Assembly (NCBI RefSeq): GCF_020386975.1
Contig: NZ_JABFNK010000003.1
Span: 62,001-126,000 of the forward strand
Length of the DNA: 64,000 nucleotides
Direction of reading: 5' to 3'
From: Thermococcus bergensis
GTDB taxonomy: Archaea > Methanobacteriota_B > Thermococci > Thermococcales > Thermococcaceae
Position 1 is the stretch's first letter. Every line of letters starts with the position of its first letter. Of this stretch, positions 30,076 through 40,477 are shown piece by piece. The position numbers and the translations under genes are program-made. The notes under the pieces were generated by a model. The model did not search any database and had not been told where the DNA came from. It saw nothing but the letters and a program-made list of their open reading frames with translations.

Positions 30076-30103
30076 ATGTGAACATAAATGTACATGTATA
30101 CAT
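30076..30103. promoter_or_regulatory. three ATGT/ACAT dyads in the fdhA leader
   Basis: ATGTGAACAT (30076-30085), ATGTACAT (30088-30095) and ATGTATACAT (30094-30103) are three symmetric sites in 28 bases, lying around the expected transcript start and before the GGAGGG ribosome site. They look like a cooperative operator for a dimeric regulator; no regulator is assigned. Confidence 0.45.
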
Positions 30104-30118
30104 ACCGGAGGGAAAAAT

Positions 30119-32032
30119 ATGCGGATCGTTACCTGCCCATACTGCGGGGCCGGATGCAGGGCATATGTGAAGAAAGAGCTATCTCGCCCATTCATGATAG
30201 AGTACGTCACTGATATAAATGTTCCAAATGATCGTGGAAAGCTCTGTCCAAAAGGGAATGCCATGTTTGAACACATACTCAGCAAAGAGAGGCTGAAAAC
30301 GCCCTTGAAAGCCGTTGAGGAAGGAAAATTCGTAAAGATAAGCTGGAAAGAGGCGATAAATGAAATTACCTCTTTTATCCGGGACTACATGAAAGACGAC
30401 CCCAACAAGCTTATGTTCATCGCGGGTGGAAAGGTCAGCAACGAGTCCGCATATCTTTTCCAGAAACTTGCGAGGAACATCGGAACGAACAACGTTGACA
30501 ACACCAGCCACCTTTGCCACGGCGTATCCGTGAAGGCCATACTGGACGCAAACTTCGAAAGGAACTGGGCGACGTACGATGATATCGAAGAAAGCAACGT
30601 GATAATCCTTTGGGGAACAAACCTTGCAGAGACCGCCCCGCTTATTTTCCGCAGGGTTTTAAAGGCTAAGAACAAAGGCACTAAAATCATTGTCATAGAC
30701 CCCAGAAAGACCAAAACCACAAAATTTGCTAGTAGTCACGTCCGTCCGTTTCCCGGCACCGATATTGTACTGATAAACGCCCTTATCAACTTGCTGATGG
30801 AAAGAAGAAACGTAAAGAGTGTCCATTTCAAAGCATCCGATCTAGAAATAATAAGTAAAGACACACCAGAGCACGCTGAAAGAATAACCGGAGTGCCTGC
30901 GAGAGATATCGAGAAAATTGCAAGGGAAATTGGTCTTGCAGGGAGAGGCATTATTTTATGGGGCTCTGGCATCGCCATGCACTCTAACGGTTACGATGTT
31001 ATCAGGAGTATCATAACGCTCGCTTCAATGGTTGACTTCAAAGTCCTGCCGCTTGCTGGTCAAAACAACTCCCAGGGAGTCATGGACATGGGCGTGGTGC
31101 CCGACTTACTGCCTGGGTACAGAACATACGACGAGATATACTTCTTTAGGGAGGCATGGAAGAATGAGGGACTTCCAACCGAAGTTGGGCTCGACATTCC
31201 GAAATCAATTAAAGAGGCACAAAAGTGCAACGTTTCGGCGTTTTACGTTATGGGAGCAAACATCGCAGTGAGCTTTCCAGAGGCCGAAAAGGCCCTAAAA
31301 CGTGCAGAATTCGTCGTTGCTCAAGACATATTCCCAACACAGACAACAGAACTTGCCGATATCGTTCTCCCTGCGGCGGCGTTCCTTGAGAGCGACGGTT
31401 CTACAACGAACGCCGAGAGGAGAATCCAGTGGAGCTCCAGGGTGAAATGGCCCCCGGAGGATGCCAAGCCAGACTGGGCGATTTTATGCGAGCTGGGAAA
31501 TGCGTTAGGACTGAAAGGATTTGATTTCTACTTCCCCGAGGAGATTCTCCGGGAGATAAGCACTCTCGTTCCGCAATACGTAAACGCCAACCCCCGCACT
31601 TTAACGAGAACGCCTGAAGGAGTTATGTGGAATACTGTACCGAGTTCCCAGCCCACGAAAGTATATGTATCAGATAAGATGCCCCTCTTGGAACCTCCAG
31701 TCATGATTACGGTGAGATATGTGGGCCAGTTCCAAACAGGAACAATGACCAAAAGGAGCCCTTCACTGAATGTCAGGTGGCAAGACTTGCCCATTCTGGT
31801 AAGTGAGGAAGACGCACAGAAATGGGGAATAAAAGACGGCGATAGGGTAAAGCTCATCTCTGAGAGCGGGAAGTACATTGGGACCGTGAAAGTCTCCAAG
31901 ACAGTAATTCCCGGTACTATCAAGGTCCCCTGGCACGAGGGTGCCAACCGCATAATGGGCCTGAAGATTGATGAGGAAACTGGTTTGCCTCAAATGAAAG
32001 CATGTTCATGCAAACTTGAGAAGGTGGAGTGA
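30119..32032 (+). CDS. fdhA: formate dehydrogenase catalytic subunit
   Basis: A 637-residue molybdopterin oxidoreductase that oxidises formate to CO2. The N-terminus CPYCGAGCRAYVK with CPKGNAMFEH binds a 4Fe-4S cluster. The metal-ligand position reads SHLCHGVSV, so it is a cysteine enzyme, not a selenocysteine one; no in-frame TGA is used. The C-terminal molybdopterin-binding domain is complete (VRWQDLPILVSEEDAQKWGI...). GGAGGG lies eight bases before the ATG. First gene of the plus-strand operon encoding formate hydrogenlyase. Confidence 0.94.
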   Translation: MRIVTCPYCGAGCRAYVKKELSRPFMIEYVTDINVPNDRGKLCPKGNAMFEHILSKERLKTPLKAVEEGKFVKISWKEAINEITSFIRDYMKDDPNKLMFIAGGKVSNESAYLFQKLARNIGTNNVDNTSHLCHGVSVKAILDANFERNWATYDDIEESNVIILWGTNLAETAPLIFRRVLKAKNKGTKIIVIDPRKTKTTKFASSHVRPFPGTDIVLINALINLLMERRNVKSVHFKASDLEIISKDTPEHAERITGVPARDIEKIAREIGLAGRGIILWGSGIAMHSNGYDVIRSIITLASMVDFKVLPLAGQNNSQGVMDMGVVPDLLPGYRTYDEIYFFREAWKNEGLPTEVGLDIPKSIKEAQKCNVSAFYVMGANIAVSFPEAEKALKRAEFVVAQDIFPTQTTELADIVLPAAAFLESDGSTTNAERRIQWSSRVKWPPEDAKPDWAILCELGNALGLKGFDFYFPEEILREISTLVPQYVNANPRTLTRTPEGVMWNTVPSSQPTKVYVSDKMPLLEPPVMITVRYVGQFQTGTMTKRSPSLNVRWQDLPILVSEEDAQKWGIKDGDRVKLISESGKYIGTVKVSKTVIPGTIKVPWHEGANRIMGLKIDEETGLPQMKACSCKLEKVE

Positions 32033-32033
32033 T

Positions 32034-32531
32034 ATGGGGAAGAGAGTCTTTATCGACTTTAGGAACTGCATAGGATGCAGGTCCTGCGAGATTGCCTGCG
32101 CTAGGGAGCATCACGGGAAAGCTAACATTACGCTCATCGAGACATCAGAACTGCTAATGATGTCCTTTAACTGCAGACACTGTGAAAATGCCCCTTGTAT
32201 GCTGGTCTGCCCTGCCAGGGCGCTCTACAGGGATGAAGACGGTGCAGTACGCATCAAGTACCAAGAGTGCATAGGCTGTATGTTCTGTTCTGTTGCATGT
32301 CCCTTTGGCACACCAGAGTTTGTCCCCGAGCTGAAGATCATGGTAAAGTGCGACCTCTGCAGTCACCGCAGGGACGAGGACAAACTTCCGGCGTGTGTTA
32401 CGACGTGTCCAACTGATGCTCTAATTTTCGCCAGTGAGGAGGAGATACTCCAGATAAAGGTCAAACAGAACCTTGCCAAGGTTGAAGAGCTCGCCAAGAA
32501 GGTTGAAAAGATAATGGGGGGAACCGTATGA
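32034..32531 (+). CDS. formate dehydrogenase Fe-S subunit (HycB-like)
   Basis: A 165-residue ferredoxin-like electron carrier with four 4Fe-4S motifs: CIGCRSCEIAC, CRHCENAPCMLVC, CIGCMFCSVAC and a CDLCS...CVTTC set. It is expected to pass electrons from FdhA to the membrane hydrogenase. It starts one base after the fdhA stop and overlaps the next gene by ATGA. Confidence 0.92.
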   Translation: MGKRVFIDFRNCIGCRSCEIACAREHHGKANITLIETSELLMMSFNCRHCENAPCMLVCPARALYRDEDGAVRIKYQECIGCMFCSVACPFGTPEFVPELKIMVKCDLCSHRRDEDKLPACVTTCPTDALIFASEEEILQIKVKQNLAKVEELAKKVEKIMGGTV

Positions 32532-33952
32532 TATTTGAGCTCATCACGCTTTCAATAATCCTCGCGTATGCAGGTGCAGTATGTTTCGCCCTCGATGACC
32601 GGAAAGCAGACACCGTAATGTTGCCCCTTCTCTGGGCCTCGACGATCCTCCAGATAGTCGCTGGAGTCCTGTTCTACTCGTCCCCCTCGACGACTCATGT
32701 TAAACTACTAGTCTCAGAAAAGTTTGGAGAAGTATACGGCTTCATAATTGACCCTACGAGCGTGTTCACGGCCCTAGTGGTTTCATCTGCGGGTGCAATA
32801 TTCCTGACATACGCGGTCAGGTATATGGACGATAAAAACATCGGGCACCCCCACAGGGGCCAGAAGGGAAGGTTCTATGGGTGGATGATGATATTCCTTG
32901 GCTCAACACTCACGTTCATATACTCATCAACGGTACTGCAGATGCTGATATTCTTCGAGCTGATGAGCCTGGCGTGCTGGGGTGTCGTCGGGTTCTACGG
33001 AAGCAGAAAATCTGAAAGGTCAGCCCTCAAGGCCCTCCTGATACCGAACTTCGGTGCAGTTGTGGGTTTCTACACCGCTGTGGCCTTCGGGTTCAAGTAT
33101 GGCGACCTTGGCTTGAAGTTCCTCGGCGACCTGCCCGGGAACGAGAAGCTGATTCTGTTCATCTGCCTCATGATTGCGGCCTTTACAAAGAGCGCCCAGT
33201 TCCCGTTTTACTCATGGATTCCTGATGCTATGGTAGCCCCAACACCGGCGTCAGCGTTCCTTCACGGAGCGGCGATGGTCGAGATGGGTGTTTACCTGCT
33301 GGTAAGGGTCGTCCAGTTCATGAACCCGCCCAGAGAGGCGTTCTACCCGATGGTGGCAATCCTCTCCCTGACGCTAGTGATAGCAATCCTCGCGTATCCC
33401 AAGCAGACCGATGCCAAGAGGCTGCTCGCCTACTCAACGATAGCAGAGTGTGCCATCATGTATGCCGGAGTTGCAACTGCAGTCCTCGGCCACCCCGTTG
33501 GGATTAAAATCGCGCTGTTCCAGCTCATGAACCACGCCTACCTCAAGGGCCTCGCGTTCCTCACCGCGGGAGCCTTCACATACTACTACGGCACCCTGGA
33601 CATGACGAAGATAAGGGGTCTCAAGGAGACCCCAATACTTGCATACGGCTGGGCTATAGGGCTCCTCGGGCTCGCGGGACTGCCGCCGTTTGGCATTTTC
33701 TTCAGCAAGCTCTACCTCTTCCTCAACGCCGGCCCGATGTACAGCTCCCCGCTTGGAGCACTGCTGCTGACCCTGATCCTAGTGGACTCAGTCATACTGC
33801 TGGCGGTCGGTCTCAGGAGCATCAACATGATGGTATTCAGCGATGGAGAGGGGAAGAAAGTTGATGGCATCGTAAAGGGCGCACTGACCGGGCTGATACT
33901 CCTCTCCCTGGTCTCGGCATACATTGGGTACTTCGCCCTGGGGGTGATGTGA
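32528..33952 (+). CDS. hydrogenase antiporter-like membrane subunit (NuoL/M family)
   Basis: A 474-residue integral membrane protein of the complex I/Mrp antiporter family, with about 14 membrane segments. The conserved channel glutamate is in IFFELMSLACW and the lysine in FTKSAQFPFYSW, followed by the PDAMVAPTPASAFLHGA block. It is the first membrane subunit of the formate-linked hydrogenase and should contribute to ion pumping. Confidence 0.9.
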   Translation: MIFELITLSIILAYAGAVCFALDDRKADTVMLPLLWASTILQIVAGVLFYSSPSTTHVKLLVSEKFGEVYGFIIDPTSVFTALVVSSAGAIFLTYAVRYMDDKNIGHPHRGQKGRFYGWMMIFLGSTLTFIYSSTVLQMLIFFELMSLACWGVVGFYGSRKSERSALKALLIPNFGAVVGFYTAVAFGFKYGDLGLKFLGDLPGNEKLILFICLMIAAFTKSAQFPFYSWIPDAMVAPTPASAFLHGAAMVEMGVYLLVRVVQFMNPPREAFYPMVAILSLTLVIAILAYPKQTDAKRLLAYSTIAECAIMYAGVATAVLGHPVGIKIALFQLMNHAYLKGLAFLTAGAFTYYYGTLDMTKIRGLKETPILAYGWAIGLLGLAGLPPFGIFFSKLYLFLNAGPMYSSPLGALLLTLILVDSVILLAVGLRSINMMVFSDGEGKKVDGIVKGALTGLILLSLVSAYIGYFALGVM

Positions 33953-34321
33953 ATGCTGTTCGCAGTCCTGTTCACCATCGCGATCATAATAGGACTTCTC
34001 AGGCGAGAACAGGTAAAGGCAGTGGGGTTGCTGTCAGCCTTGGCCTCATTGACCCTGATAGTCGAGGCCTTCAACGGCATCAATGTTACTTACTCCATCT
34101 TTGGGCTTGAGTTCACCTTCATGACCGACACCCTGTCAAGGTTCTTCTGCATACTCGTGGGAATCTCGGGTTTCGCTGTCTCGATCTACACCACTGAGTA
34201 CATGGAGCCGAGGCACCTGAACCTCGCCGCTTATCCAGCTTTCATACTCTCAATGGCGCTCATAGTGATCAGCAGGGACTTCCTCGGGTTCATAATATTC
34301 TGGGAGCTCATGACAATAGCC

Positions 34322-35253
34322 ACCCTAGTTCCCATTAGATCGTTAGAGTTATAAGCACTTAAGTCTTTTGGTTGATTGGTGGTTGTTATGAACTTTCAGC
34401 AGGAAATCCTGATCATAAAATCCGAAATCTATCCGATAATCAGCAAACACTACCCGAAAAACACTCACAGGGAAATAATCAGCCTCTACGACCTAATAAC
34501 CTTCGCAATACTAGCACACTTGCACTTTAACGGAGTTTACAAGCACGCTTACAGAGTCCTAATCGAAGAAATGAAGCTGTTCCCCAAAATCAGGTACAAC
34601 AAACTAACAGAACGCTTGAACAGGCACGAAAAACTCCTGCTCCTAGCGCAGGAAGAATTATTCAAAAAACACGCCAGAGAATACGTTAGAATACTGGACT
34701 CAAAGCCCATTCAGACCAAGGAGTTGGCCAGAAAAAACAGGAAGGATAAGGAGGGTTCTTCAGAAGTCATCTCTGAAAAGCCCGCAGTTGGGTTTGTTCC
34801 CTCTAAAAAAAGTTTTACTATGGGTACAAGCTGACCTGTTACTCTGATGGAAATTTGCTGGCTTTGCTGTCCGTTGATCCGGCGAATAAGCATGATGTGA
34901 GTGTTGTCAGGGAAAAGTTCTGGGTGATTGTTGAGGAGTTTTCTGGCTGTTTTCTGTTTTTGGATAAGGGTTACGTTAGTAGAGAACTTCAGGAGGAATT
35001 CCTGAAGTTTGGCGTTGTTTACACGCCGGTGAAGCGGGAGAATCAGGTTAGTAATCTGGAGGAGAAGAAGTTTTACAAGTACTTGTCTGACTTTCGCAGG
35101 AGGATTGAGACTTTGTTTTCGAAGTTTTCTGAGTTTCTTCTGAGGCCGAGCAGGAGTGTTAGTTTGAGGGGGTTAGCTGTCAGGATTTTAGGGGCGATTC
35201 TGGCCGTGAATCTGGACAGATTATACAACTTCACAGGTGGTGGGAACTAGGGT
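34322..35253 (+). mobile_element. IS982-family element, copy C
   Basis: A 932-bp copy, same ends as A and B and identical proteins, with the 7-bp target duplication AATAGCC (34315-34321 and 35254-35260). It lies in the same direction as the hydrogenlyase operon. Confidence 0.95.
34388..35250 (+). CDS. IS982-family transposase, two frames (copy C)
   Basis: Identical in protein sequence to copies A and B. The seven-A shift site is at 34805-34811; the first frame ends at 34834 and the second runs to 35250, stopping in the right terminal repeat. Confidence 0.85.
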
Positions 35254-36704
35254 AATAGCCTCTTACATCCTGATAGTCACATACTACGACAGCCCCGAGA
35301 CCAAGAGGGCCAGCCTCATCTACCTCGTCGCAATGCACGCCTTCAACACGGCACCGCTCCTGCTGGCCATAGGTGCCATCTACAGTAATTTCGAAACACT
35401 CAGCTTCTCCGCCTTGCAGGGGGCCTACGTGCCGACCTGGGTAATTTGGGCCTTCCTCATCGGCTTCATGTCAAAGGCGGGCATATTCCCCATACACTTC
35501 TGGCTCCCGGAGGCACACCCTGTCGCTCCAAGCAACGTGTCCGCACTCCTGAGTGGTACGATGCTGAAGATGGCCATCTACGGCATGATAAGGGTCATCG
35601 AGCTGTTCCCGGGAAGTGAGGCAATCGCTAGGACGATGGTCGTGCTTGCAGTCCTCACAATAGCGGTTGGAGCGATAATGGCCCTTGTTCAGAAGGACAT
35701 AAAGAGGCTCATGGCATATTCGAGTGTGGACAACATGGGCTATCTGTTCCTGGCGCTCGGAGCCTATATAATGCTGGACGGGACCCTTAAGAAAATCGCG
35801 TTCCTTGCATTACTGCTCCACGCCTTCAACCATCTTGTCTTTAAGAACTTACTCTTCATGCTTTCGGGCAACGTGCTCCACGCAACTGGTAGAAAAGACC
35901 TTGAGCTGAGGGGCCTTGGAAAGAAAATGCCATTCACCGCGGCAATGATGGTCGTGGGAATCCTCTCGGTGTCCGGGGTTCCGCCGTTAAATGGCTTCAT
36001 AAGCAAGTGGCTGATATACCAGGCGACGTTCCTGTCAAAAGACCCCCTGCTGGTCGGGGGAGGAGTTGTAAGCCTGTTTGCAAGCGCACTAACTCTAGCA
36101 GCATACATCAAGATATACCGTATCTTCGGGGGAGAACCCAACGTTGAGGCCCACGAGGCAGCCCCGCTCATGCTCGCGGGGGAATCCATTCTGGCTTTCC
36201 TGTGTGTGGCCGCGGGAATATTCCCCGGCGTGATAGCCGGGCTGTTAGACGTCGAGGTCGGAAACCCATGGCTGATTTCGCTCGGTGGAGCGACCTTTAA
36301 CGCACTGCTCTTTGCAGGGGTGCTGCTCTCTATCATACTCGCAGTGGCAATAGCCTTGCCTACAAAGAAGAATCTGGACACTCCATGGACTACGGGCGAG
36401 CCGGCTGAGAAGTTTGAGCAGAGGCCCGAGCACATGTTCGCCCCGGTATCAAGGTGGGGCGAGAAACTCGGTATCATCGGCAGGAAGATTGAGAAGAAGC
36501 TCTCAGCCTTCGAAAGGTGGTACTCCTCTAGAGACATGGGATACCTCGACGAGATGGTGTTCATGCCGGTAATCCGACTGATGGCAGGGACTTCCTACGT
36601 GATAAGGGAGCTGTCCAAGAACCTGAACGCTCTGCTCGCGGTGACGTTCCTGGTGCTGTTTACGATAATCCTGACGATGGCCGTACTAGTGGGGGTGATC
36701 TGAT

Positions 36705-37577
36705 ATGGAGATCATCGGGGCAATCATTGCTCCATTTTTACCACCACTGCTGGATGGCGTTGCGAGAAAAGTGAAGGCGATGATACAGAACAGGGTAGGG
36801 CCCTCAATCCTCCAGACGTGGTACGACATAATCACGCTCCTCTCAATGGACTCAATACTCCCCACGTCCTCGCTCGCATTTAGACTGGCTCCCTACGTCG
36901 CACTCGCGAGCGCACTCTGCATGGCCCTCATGCTGCCCTACGGGTCAGACGCGATAATAAACTTCGGAGGGGACTTGATAGCGTTCATATACGTCTTCAC
37001 CCTGTTTTCCGCGGCTTTGGTATTTGGAGCCCTGAGCGTGGACAATTCGTACTCCCACGCGGGAGCTAACAGGGAGTTAACGCTCTCGCTGGTATTCAAG
37101 CCTCTCTTCGCGATTACGATAGGCATATTCGCCCTCAAGACTGGCTCGCTAAGCATAACTGAGATTGCCCGCTCAATCTCCCTGAGCCCCTCAATCATCG
37201 GAGCCTACCTGCTGCTCCTCTACGTTACCTACGTGGAGTCGGGGTTCATACCCTATGACATTGCCGAAGCTGAGACGGAAATCCTAGAAGGTCCCCTCAC
37301 AGAGTACAGCGGCAGGCTTCTCGGTCTGTTCAAGTGGGCACTCCAAATAAAGAGGTTCGCGATGATATGGCTGTTCGCGTCTTTCGTGGCCCTTCCTGTG
37401 GCAAAAGGCGCCGCCGCATTTGCCCTCCAGCTACTGGTATTCCTGCTCACTTACCTACTGATGGTGACCTACGAGTCCCTGAACGCCCGCCACAGGCTCG
37501 ACCAGGCAACGAAACAGGGAGTCAAGGGCATCATTATCGGTGTGATAATCATGATAATCGCGTGGCTAGGATGGTGA
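36705..37577 (+). CDS. hydrogenase membrane anchor subunit (NuoH/HyfC-like)
   Basis: A 290-residue NuoH-family protein that anchors the hydrogenase module and links it to the ion-pumping subunits. It has about eight membrane segments; typical loops are KVKAMIQNRVGPSILQTWYD and the acidic IPYDIAEAETEILEGPLTEY. It starts one base after the preceding stop. Confidence 0.92.
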   Translation: MEIIGAIIAPFLPPLLDGVARKVKAMIQNRVGPSILQTWYDIITLLSMDSILPTSSLAFRLAPYVALASALCMALMLPYGSDAIINFGGDLIAFIYVFTLFSAALVFGALSVDNSYSHAGANRELTLSLVFKPLFAITIGIFALKTGSLSITEIARSISLSPSIIGAYLLLLYVTYVESGFIPYDIAEAETEILEGPLTEYSGRLLGLFKWALQIKRFAMIWLFASFVALPVAKGAAAFALQLLVFLLTYLLMVTYESLNARHRLDQATKQGVKGIIIGVIIMIIAWLGW

Positions 37578-37581
37578 GACT

Positions 37582-39222
37582 ATGATAAGAGAGTTTGAAG
37601 AAAAATTTGGCTCGACGCTTGAGAAAAAGGTCATCGCAAAGAACAAAGTACTTTACACGCTGATGGTGAGGAGAGAGGACTTTCCCAACATAATCAACTA
37701 CATCCTCAGCAGGCCGAACACAAGACTCTTCACAATGGTCGGAATGGATGAGAGGAACACCGAAGAGGCCTTCAGTGTGACCTACTGGTTCCTTGACTGG
37801 AAGGACAACGAAGTCATCGGGATAAGGCTCTACGTCCCCGAAGATGAACCCTACTTCCCCAGCGTGGGGGCTTTTCACAAGGGAGCAATATGGTTCGAGA
37901 GGGAAGTTCAGGACTTGCTGGGCCTTAAGGCGAAGGGGATTCCAGACCCAAGAAGGCTGGTACTCCCTGACGACTGGCCAGAAGGAGTTTACCCGTTGAG
38001 GGAGGACTTCCAGTACTGCCACTCCCCAGCCGGAACGAAGAGCTACCCCTACAGGGAGCCGCCCGAAGATTCTACGGTGCACCCGATGGGGCCGTACCAC
38101 GTCGCGCTGGACGAGCCGGCGCACTTCAGGCTCTTTGTGAAGGGTGAGGAAATCGTTGACGTGGACTATCGCGGCTTCTACTCCCACAGGGGCATAGAAA
38201 AGCTCGCAAGGGGAAGGCTAAACTACAACCAGATAGTATTCATCGCGGAGAGGATATGCGGTATATGCGGATTCGCTCACTCCGTAGCGTACGCCCAGGC
38301 CGTCGAGGAGGCGGCCGGAATTGAAGTGCCGGACAGGGCGAGGTACATCAGAACGATACTCCTTGAGATTGAGAGGCTGCACTCCCACCTCCTCTGGCTG
38401 GGCGTTGCGGCTCATTTAACCGGCTTTGATACAGCATTTATGCGCTCGTGGGAGATTAGGGAGCAGGTCATGGAGCTCGCCGAGAGGCTCACCGGCAACA
38501 GGAAGACGTACGGCCTTGTTCTCGTTGGCGGAGTCAGGAGAGACCTCCTGGACTACAGGAAGTCCCTGATTCTTGAGACGCTTAAGAACCTGAAGAGAGA
38601 GTTCGACGAGCTCGTTGACATGCTCGTATCAACGAAGAGCTTCGTAAAGAGATGTGAGGGCATCGGTGTGCTCCCGAAGGAGAAAGCAAGGGAGTGGGAC
38701 ACCGCTGGCCCACTGGCGAGGGCTTCTGGAATTGACTACGACACGAGAAAGGGCCTCCCGTACGCGGCATACGATGAGCTGAGCTTTGACGTCCCCGTCT
38801 ACAAGGACGGAGACGTTCTGGCAAGGGCACTCGTGAGGATTGACGAAGTGAAGGAGAGCATCTCCTTGCTGGAACAGGCCATTGACACTATTCCAGGCGG
38901 ACCCGTGATGGCGGAGTTCAACGAAATCCCAAGCTGGAAGGAGGGCATATCAGCCGTTGAAGCCCCAAGAGGCGAGAATACCCACTACGTAATGACCGGA
39001 GAGGTTAACAGAATCTATAGGTGGAGGGTGAAGGCGCCGACGTACAACAACCTCCAGGCGGTTCCGGACATGCTGAGGGGCTACACAATAGCCGATGCTC
39101 CGCTGATAGTAGCCTCGATAGACCCCTGCTACTCATGTACCGAGAGGGTTCAGGTCGTTGACGTGAAGTCAGGAAAGACAAAGGTAATCTCACTGGGCGG
39201 AGGGATAGGGACATGCCCGTGA
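37582..39222 (+). CDS. group 4 NiFe hydrogenase large subunit (HycE-like)
   Basis: Catalytic hydrogenase subunit of 546 residues, a fusion of a NuoC-like N-terminal domain (about 1-170) and a NuoD-like NiFe domain. Nickel-ligand motifs are RICGICGFAHS and DPCYSCTERV. As usual in group 4 enzymes the C-terminus continues with SGKTKVISLGGGIGTCP instead of ending in a histidine-plus-short-tail. It produces H2 with electrons from formate. Confidence 0.94.
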   Translation: MIREFEEKFGSTLEKKVIAKNKVLYTLMVRREDFPNIINYILSRPNTRLFTMVGMDERNTEEAFSVTYWFLDWKDNEVIGIRLYVPEDEPYFPSVGAFHKGAIWFEREVQDLLGLKAKGIPDPRRLVLPDDWPEGVYPLREDFQYCHSPAGTKSYPYREPPEDSTVHPMGPYHVALDEPAHFRLFVKGEEIVDVDYRGFYSHRGIEKLARGRLNYNQIVFIAERICGICGFAHSVAYAQAVEEAAGIEVPDRARYIRTILLEIERLHSHLLWLGVAAHLTGFDTAFMRSWEIREQVMELAERLTGNRKTYGLVLVGGVRRDLLDYRKSLILETLKNLKREFDELVDMLVSTKSFVKRCEGIGVLPKEKAREWDTAGPLARASGIDYDTRKGLPYAAYDELSFDVPVYKDGDVLARALVRIDEVKESISLLEQAIDTIPGGPVMAEFNEIPSWKEGISAVEAPRGENTHYVMTGEVNRIYRWRVKAPTYNNLQAVPDMLRGYTIADAPLIVASIDPCYSCTERVQVVDVKSGKTKVISLGGGIGTCP

Positions 39223-39710
39223 CAAAGTACTATCCCTTCGAGCCGGAGCAGGCTCCGCCTGAGTACAGGGGAATCCCGGAGATAGACCCCCGCCTGTGCG
39301 TGGGATGCGGCGCATGTGTGAACGCATGTCCCCCTGACGCGCTGATCAAGATAGACGACTACGAGAAGGGGACGAGAAAGATAGTACTCGACATCGGCAG
39401 GTGCATAAGGTGCGCGAGGTGTGAGGAGGTCTGTCCAACCGGGGCTATAAGACTAACGCAGGAGTTCGAAGCGGCGAGCGACGACAGAAGCTCTCACGTG
39501 GAGGTAATAGAGCTGAGGCTCGCAAAGTGCAGGGGCTGTGGAAAGTACACCGACTACACCGAGAGACAGCTCCAGAAAGTCCTCTCAATGATACCCCCAG
39601 GCATCGTTGAGTTCGACAGGGTGAGAGAGAAGCTCCCGCTCTGCAGGAAATGTAAAAGGCTCCTAACGGTTGTTAACGCCACAAAGTTCGAGGAGGAGAT
39701 GAGAGAATGA
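39213..39710 (+). CDS. hydrogenase ferredoxin-like subunit (NuoI/HyfH-like)
   Basis: A 165-residue subunit with two 4Fe-4S motifs, CVGCGACVNACPPD and CIRCARCEEVCPTG, plus two CxxC pairs near the end (CRGCGK, CRKCKR). It overlaps the large subunit gene by ten bases and the small subunit gene by four. Confidence 0.92.
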   Translation: MPVTKYYPFEPEQAPPEYRGIPEIDPRLCVGCGACVNACPPDALIKIDDYEKGTRKIVLDIGRCIRCARCEEVCPTGAIRLTQEFEAASDDRSSHVEVIELRLAKCRGCGKYTDYTERQLQKVLSMIPPGIVEFDRVREKLPLCRKCKRLLTVVNATKFEEEMRE

Positions 39711-40477
39711 AGCTCAGATCCGTTTGGGTCTTTCACCTCAACACCGGGGCGTGCAACGGGTGCGACATAGAGATACTCGACGTCCTCACCCCCTACTACG
39801 ACGTCGAAAGGCTTGGTGTCAAGCTCGTCTCAACTCCTAGACACGCTCACGCCTTACTGGTCACCGGACCTCTAACGAGGCAGTCATACTACTCCGCTAA
39901 GAGGGCCTACGAGGCAATGCCCCCCAAGCCGAGGATAGTCATCGCCATAGGCACCTGTGCCTGTAGCGGCGGAATCTTCTACAACAGTTACGCCGTGAGG
40001 CGGGAGTCCGAAAGGCTCGGACTGGAGTACCCGAGGGCAGGAGGAACTTCTGAGTTCCTACCTGTGGACGTGTATATTCCGGGGTGCCCGCCAAGGCCGG
40101 AGGAGATACTCTACGGGCTTGCACTCCTGCTCGGGGTTGCCGAGAGGAAGCTCTCCCCGCGCCACTACACAGAGGAAGAGTTCACCCTCCCGCGTACCCA
40201 GTTCAAGGCATGGGTTGAGGTAATCCTCAAGGCGAGGATCAGGAAGGAGCTCGGCTACTTCGACGGCTACAGGCTCCTTGAGAGGTTCATGGATCTCGTG
40301 GACGCTGCAGAGACGCCGGAAGCCCTCAAGAGGCTTGTCGAAGAAGAGAAACTCAAAGAAAAGGACAGCCGGCTCAGGTACGGGCTGGATAAGCTCTATG
40401 AGTACTACCTAGAGGTGGTGAGGACGTATGAAGACATACTTGGTCAGAAAAGGAGAGTATTTAGAGTTCAAAAATGA
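39707..40477 (+). CDS. hydrogenase small subunit (NuoB/HyfI-like)
   Basis: A 256-residue NuoB-type subunit holding the proximal 4Fe-4S cluster: GACNGCDIEI, GTCACSGGIF and PGCPPRPEEI supply the cysteines. The C-terminal 80 residues (helical, charged) extend beyond the NuoB core and overlap the next gene by 50 bases. Confidence 0.92.
   Translation: MKLRSVWVFHLNTGACNGCDIEILDVLTPYYDVERLGVKLVSTPRHAHALLVTGPLTRQSYYSAKRAYEAMPPKPRIVIAIGTCACSGGIFYNSYAVRRESERLGLEYPRAGGTSEFLPVDVYIPGCPPRPEEILYGLALLLGVAERKLSPRHYTEEEFTLPRTQFKAWVEVILKARIRKELGYFDGYRLLERFMDLVDAAETPEALKRLVEEEKLKEKDSRLRYGLDKLYEYYLEVVRTYEDILGQKRRVFRVQK

Larger units (their letters stand above)
33953..36703 (+). pseudogene. second antiporter-like hydrogenase subunit, split by IS982
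   Basis: A second NuoL/M/N-type subunit (HyfB/MbhH-like) interrupted by IS982 copy C. The 5' part (33953-34321) ends at the channel glutamate in FIIFWELMTIA; the 3' part (35261-36703) resumes SYILIVTYYDSPETKR and holds the channel lysine in GFMSKAGIFPIHFWLPEAHP. Removal of the IS and one AATAGCC copy restores an uninterrupted 603-codon gene with no other lesion. The insert therefore separates the two halves of the proton path. The 3' part is open from 35237 in frame with bases of the IS end but has no convincing start, so function is probably lost. Confidence 0.92.

Noticed and set aside
30119-32032. Selenocysteine formate dehydrogenase
   Set aside because: The ligand codon is TGC in SHLCHG and no in-frame TGA interrupts the frame.
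35237-35260. Start of the 3' antiporter fragment inside the IS end as a true gene start
   Set aside because: It is only open frame through the IS end with no ribosome site; the natural gene is continuous across the insertion.
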